Made by a program: the position numbers and the translations under genes. Below, in pieces: positions 23,033 through 25,294 of a stretch of DNA of 25,294 nucleotides. The notes under the pieces are model-generated. The model did no database searches. It saw only the letters and a program-made list of their open reading frames with translations, and was not told the DNA's origin. The stretch is taken from the NCBI GenBank assembly GCA_041691015.1, contig JBEPVN010000025.1, positions 1-25,294 of the forward strand, read 5' to 3'. Origin of the DNA: JBBSJT01 sp041691015. Lineage in GTDB: Bacteria; Chlamydiota; Chlamydiia; Chlamydiales; Parachlamydiaceae. Position 1 is the first letter of the stretch. Every line of letters starts with the position of its first letter.

Positions 23033-24010
23033 ATGGCTATATTAAATATTATTCAAGCTTTAAATTTGGCTCTCACACAAGAATTTGAGCGGAACAAAAA
23101 TTTGGTACTTTTTGGTGAAGATGTAGGAGCTTTTGGTGGTGTTTTCAGGGTAACATCCGGCCTGCAAAAAAGGTTTGGAGAAGAGCGCTGCTTTGACTCC
23201 CCTTTATCTGAGCAGGGAATTGTCGGTTTTGGGATAGGCATGGCAGAAAAAGGCTTAAAAGTCGTCTGTGAAATCCAATTTGCCGATTATATTTTTCCGG
23301 CATATGATCAAATCGTCAATGAACTTGCAAAACTTCGCTACCGTACAGGCAATCAATATTTCGCGCCACTTGTGATAAGAACGCCTTATGGAGGCGGTAT
23401 TCACGGCGGTCATTATCATTCCCAGTCTCCAGAAGCGCAGTTTTTACATACTCCTGGAATTCATGTGGTGGTCGTTTCATCGCCATACGATGCTAAAGGT
23501 CTTTTAACAACAGCTTTAAGGTCTAATGATCCTGTATTATTTTTAGAGCCAAAACGCATCTATCGCTCCTTAAAGCAGGAAGTGCCAGATGAGGACTACA
23601 TGATCCTGTTTGGACAGGCAAGTATTGAAAGAACAGGAAAAGATGTCACACTGATTGGGTATGGCGCGCAGCATCATCAAAACATGGAGGCTGCAAATGA
23701 GCTTTATGAATCAAATAAAATCGATGTCGAAGTGATTAATTTGCGCACGTTAAATCCTTTGGATATTCATACGCTTGTTCTATCGGTCCAAAAAACAGGA
23801 AGATGTGTTGTCGCTCACGAAGCGCCAAAAACTCAAGGCTTTGGCGCAGAAATTGCTGCTCAAATTACTGAAAAATGTTTTTTGCATTTAAAAAGTCCTG
23901 TCGTAAGATGCTGCGGACTAGATATTCCATTTCCAAATATTCTGGAAAAAGAGTATTTGCCGGATGCTTATAAAGTAAAACACGCATGCATTGCGGCAAT
24001 GGAGTACTGA
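23033..24010 (+). CDS. bkdA2: 2-oxoisovalerate dehydrogenase E1 beta subunit
   Basis: This 325-aa partner of E1 alpha completes the ThDP site and transfers the acyl group to E2 lipoate. It shows FGEDVGAFGGVFRVTSGL, RCFDSPLSEQGIVGFGIGMA, IQFADYIFPAYDQI and RTPYGGGIHGGHYHSQSPEA, all typical of the branched-chain E1 beta/transketolase-like fold, and a C-terminal domain with VINLRTLNPLD. The length is normal. It starts directly after the E1-alpha stop, and its TGA overlaps the E2 start (ATGA). Confidence 0.93.
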   Translation: MAILNIIQALNLALTQEFERNKNLVLFGEDVGAFGGVFRVTSGLQKRFGEERCFDSPLSEQGIVGFGIGMAEKGLKVVCEIQFADYIFPAYDQIVNELAKLRYRTGNQYFAPLVIRTPYGGGIHGGHYHSQSPEAQFLHTPGIHVVVVSSPYDAKGLLTTALRSNDPVLFLEPKRIYRSLKQEVPDEDYMILFGQASIERTGKDVTLIGYGAQHHQNMEAANELYESNKIDVEVINLRTLNPLDIHTLVLSVQKTGRCVVAHEAPKTQGFGAEIAAQITEKCFLHLKSPVVRCCGLDIPFPNILEKEYLPDAYKVKHACIAAMEY

Positions 24011-25203
24011 TGAAAAAAATTTATACCGTAAATCTTCCAGATATCGGAGAGGGGGTTGTTGAGGGTGAAGTCATCGAATGGTTGAAACAAGTCGGCGACT
24101 CTCTTTTGCAAGATGAACCTGTTGTCATTGTAATGACAGATAAGGCAACAGTAGAGCTTCCGGCACCATGCCCCGGAATTTTATCCAAACAATATTTTAA
24201 AGTTTCTGAAATTGCGATCAAAGATAAACCTCTTTATGATATTGAAACATCAGAAAACGTGGAACAGGCACCTCGGCAAGCTTTTGAAAAAGAACAAATC
24301 AGCCCTATAAAGCCCATAATAAAAGAAAATACCAAATCTGATTCCAATGAAACGCTTGCAATCCCGCAAGTTAGAAAAATGGCTAAAGATATGGGTATTG
24401 ATATCAACAAAGTTCAGGGTTCTCTAAAAGATGGCCGTGTGTCAGAGGAAGATTTAAAAAAATTTACTTCAAATGAAAAATTACAAGAACATCCCTTGCA
24501 TTTGCCGGGGGATGAAATAAGGCCTGTCATTGGGATCAAAAATCTGATGGCAAAAAAAATGATGGAATCAAAAAATAATATTCCTCATTTTTCTTTTTTT
24601 GAACAAATCGATGCTACGCGTCTTGTTAAGTTAAAGGAAAAATATAAGGTAGAGGCGTTAAAAGTAAATGTGCATGTGACTTACATGCCCTTTATCATAA
24701 AAGCTTTATCTTTAAGTTTAAATGCATTTCCTGAAGTAAATAGCTCCTTTGATATGTCGGAAAATAAATTGATTATTCATAAGCTGCACAATGTTGGCAT
24801 CGCGATTTCATCACCACATGGACTGATTGTTCCTGTACTTAAAAATGTGCAGCAACTAAGCCTTAATGAAATCATTATGGCATATGAAGATTTAAAACAA
24901 AGAGCTTTGGATAATAAACTTCTGCCTGCAGAAATGAAAGAATCGACAATAACCGTGACAAATTTTGGTGTTTTTGGCGGAAATGCCGAATTTGCGACCC
25001 CTATTATCAATTACCCGGAAGTTGCTATTTTGGGTGTAGCGCGCATTCAAAAAGAGCCTGCGGTCAAAAATAATACCCTTGTCATTCAAGATACTCTCCA
25101 TCTATCCTGGAGCTTTGATCATCGTGTTGTAGATGGAGATATGGCGGCAAGCTTCTCAGCTCACTTTGGGTCGCTGCTGCAAAACCCAGCTTCCTTGCTC
25201 TGA
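24010..25203 (+). CDS. bkdB: Branched-chain 2-oxoacid dehydrogenase E2 (dihydrolipoyl acyltransferase)
   Basis: This 397-aa core acyltransferase has one N-terminal lipoyl domain with the lipoyl lysine K45 in MTDKATVE, a peripheral-subunit-binding domain (about 118-151, IPQVRKMAKDMGIDINKVQG) and a catalytic domain ending in SWSFDHRVVDGD with H372 and D376. It transfers the branched acyl group from lipoate to CoA, giving isobutyryl-, isovaleryl- or 2-methylbutyryl-CoA. The linkers are short. I chose the ATG at 24010 because it overlaps the E1-beta stop and leads directly into the lipoyl domain. The E3 gene does not follow within the window; a shared dihydrolipoamide dehydrogenase is likely. Confidence 0.92.
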   Translation: MKKIYTVNLPDIGEGVVEGEVIEWLKQVGDSLLQDEPVVIVMTDKATVELPAPCPGILSKQYFKVSEIAIKDKPLYDIETSENVEQAPRQAFEKEQISPIKPIIKENTKSDSNETLAIPQVRKMAKDMGIDINKVQGSLKDGRVSEEDLKKFTSNEKLQEHPLHLPGDEIRPVIGIKNLMAKKMMESKNNIPHFSFFEQIDATRLVKLKEKYKVEALKVNVHVTYMPFIIKALSLSLNAFPEVNSSFDMSENKLIIHKLHNVGIAISSPHGLIVPVLKNVQQLSLNEIIMAYEDLKQRALDNKLLPAEMKESTITVTNFGVFGGNAEFATPIINYPEVAILGVARIQKEPAVKNNTLVIQDTLHLSWSFDHRVVDGDMAASFSAHFGSLLQNPASLL

Positions 25204-25207
25204 TTGC

Positions 25208-25248
25208 TCTAAAGCGGTGCAAGCTTTTTTCAACTAGAGAGGCTAAAG
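25208..25248 (+). terminator. Weak terminator-like hairpin after the dehydrogenase operon
   Basis: AAAGC...GCTTTTTT (about 25211-25229) sits inside an outer CTCTA...TAGAG pair shortly after the E2 stop. The stem is short, so this is only a candidate. Confidence 0.3.
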
Positions 25249-25260
25249 AGGCTAAAGTAT

Positions 25261-25275
25261 CACCACGTTGTGGTG
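25261..25275. repeat. Perfect hairpin caccac-gtt-gtggtg near the window edge
   Basis: A six-bp GC-rich stem (seven with the flanking t/a pair) with a 3-nt loop follows a tandem aggctaaag repeat (about 25239-25258). It may be a terminator, an operator or the start of a repeat cut off by the window. Confidence 0.45.
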
Positions 25276-25294
25276 AACAAATTGTTTTGATTTC

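Overview
The window looks like a chromosomal segment of a chlamydia-related bacterium (Parachlamydiales-like, probably an amoeba or protist endosymbiont). The reasons are the AT-rich DNA, the many genes without clear Shine-Dalgarno sites, a GlgC whose internal and C-terminal motifs resemble chlamydial GlgC, an adjacent metallophosphoesterase, a helical-repeat protein of a kind common in environmental chlamydiae, and many decayed IS fragments. The assignment is inferred from protein character and was not checked by a search.

Layout. (1) 163-2898, minus strand: a tight glgC - metallophosphoesterase - DsbA/DsbG-like operon with a recognisable promoter, followed by a 445-aa helical-repeat protein (3024-4361, minus). 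(2) 4448-10206, plus strand: a five-gene acyl-CoA operon (VLCAD-like acyl-CoA dehydrogenase, biotin-dependent carboxyltransferase subunit, AtuA/DUF1446 protein, small AtuA-like protein, LiuC/AtuE-like enoyl-CoA hydratase). It looks like a leucine, isovalerate or terpenoid acyl-CoA module, but no biotin carboxylase subunit is in view. (3) 10207-14707: an accessory zone with a putative Cys-His-Asp cysteine-protease/transglutaminase-fold protein, a truncated ISNCY-like transposase, an IS5-like transposase relic fused in frame to a broken amino-acid permease, an orphan FAD monooxygenase with its own promoter, and an IS200-type (RAYT) transposase framed by REP-like palindromes. (4) 14708-20421, minus strand: a type III polyketide synthase operon. 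In transcription order it holds a small helical protein with an internal duplication, the type III PKS, a SAM methyltransferase, an FAD oxidoreductase, a DUF4258/HTH toxin-antitoxin pair, a hotdog thioesterase, and a DUF2878-DUF393 membrane thiol-oxidoreductase. Upstream, at 20611-21744, lies a decayed tandem copy of the promoter, small gene and PKS. (5) 21953-25203, plus strand: a divergent operon for E1-alpha, E1-beta and E2 of a branched-chain 2-oxoacid dehydrogenase; E3 is not in the window.

The most interesting unit is region 4 together with region 5. The dehydrogenase complex makes branched acyl-CoAs, and the acyl-CoA operon may make or consume the same pool. A type III PKS could use these as starters, with methylation, oxidation and thioester release or membrane redox chemistry following. 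That product logic is inference. The sequence itself shows three striking events in this locus: a 16-bp perfect direct repeat exactly bracketing a toxin-antitoxin cassette inside the PKS operon, with both neighbouring genes left intact; a tandem duplication of the leader, small gene and PKS; and a 329-bp block of perfect identity between the working PKS and its pseudogene with diverged flanks, which suggests gene conversion. No rRNA, tRNA or CRISPR array was seen.
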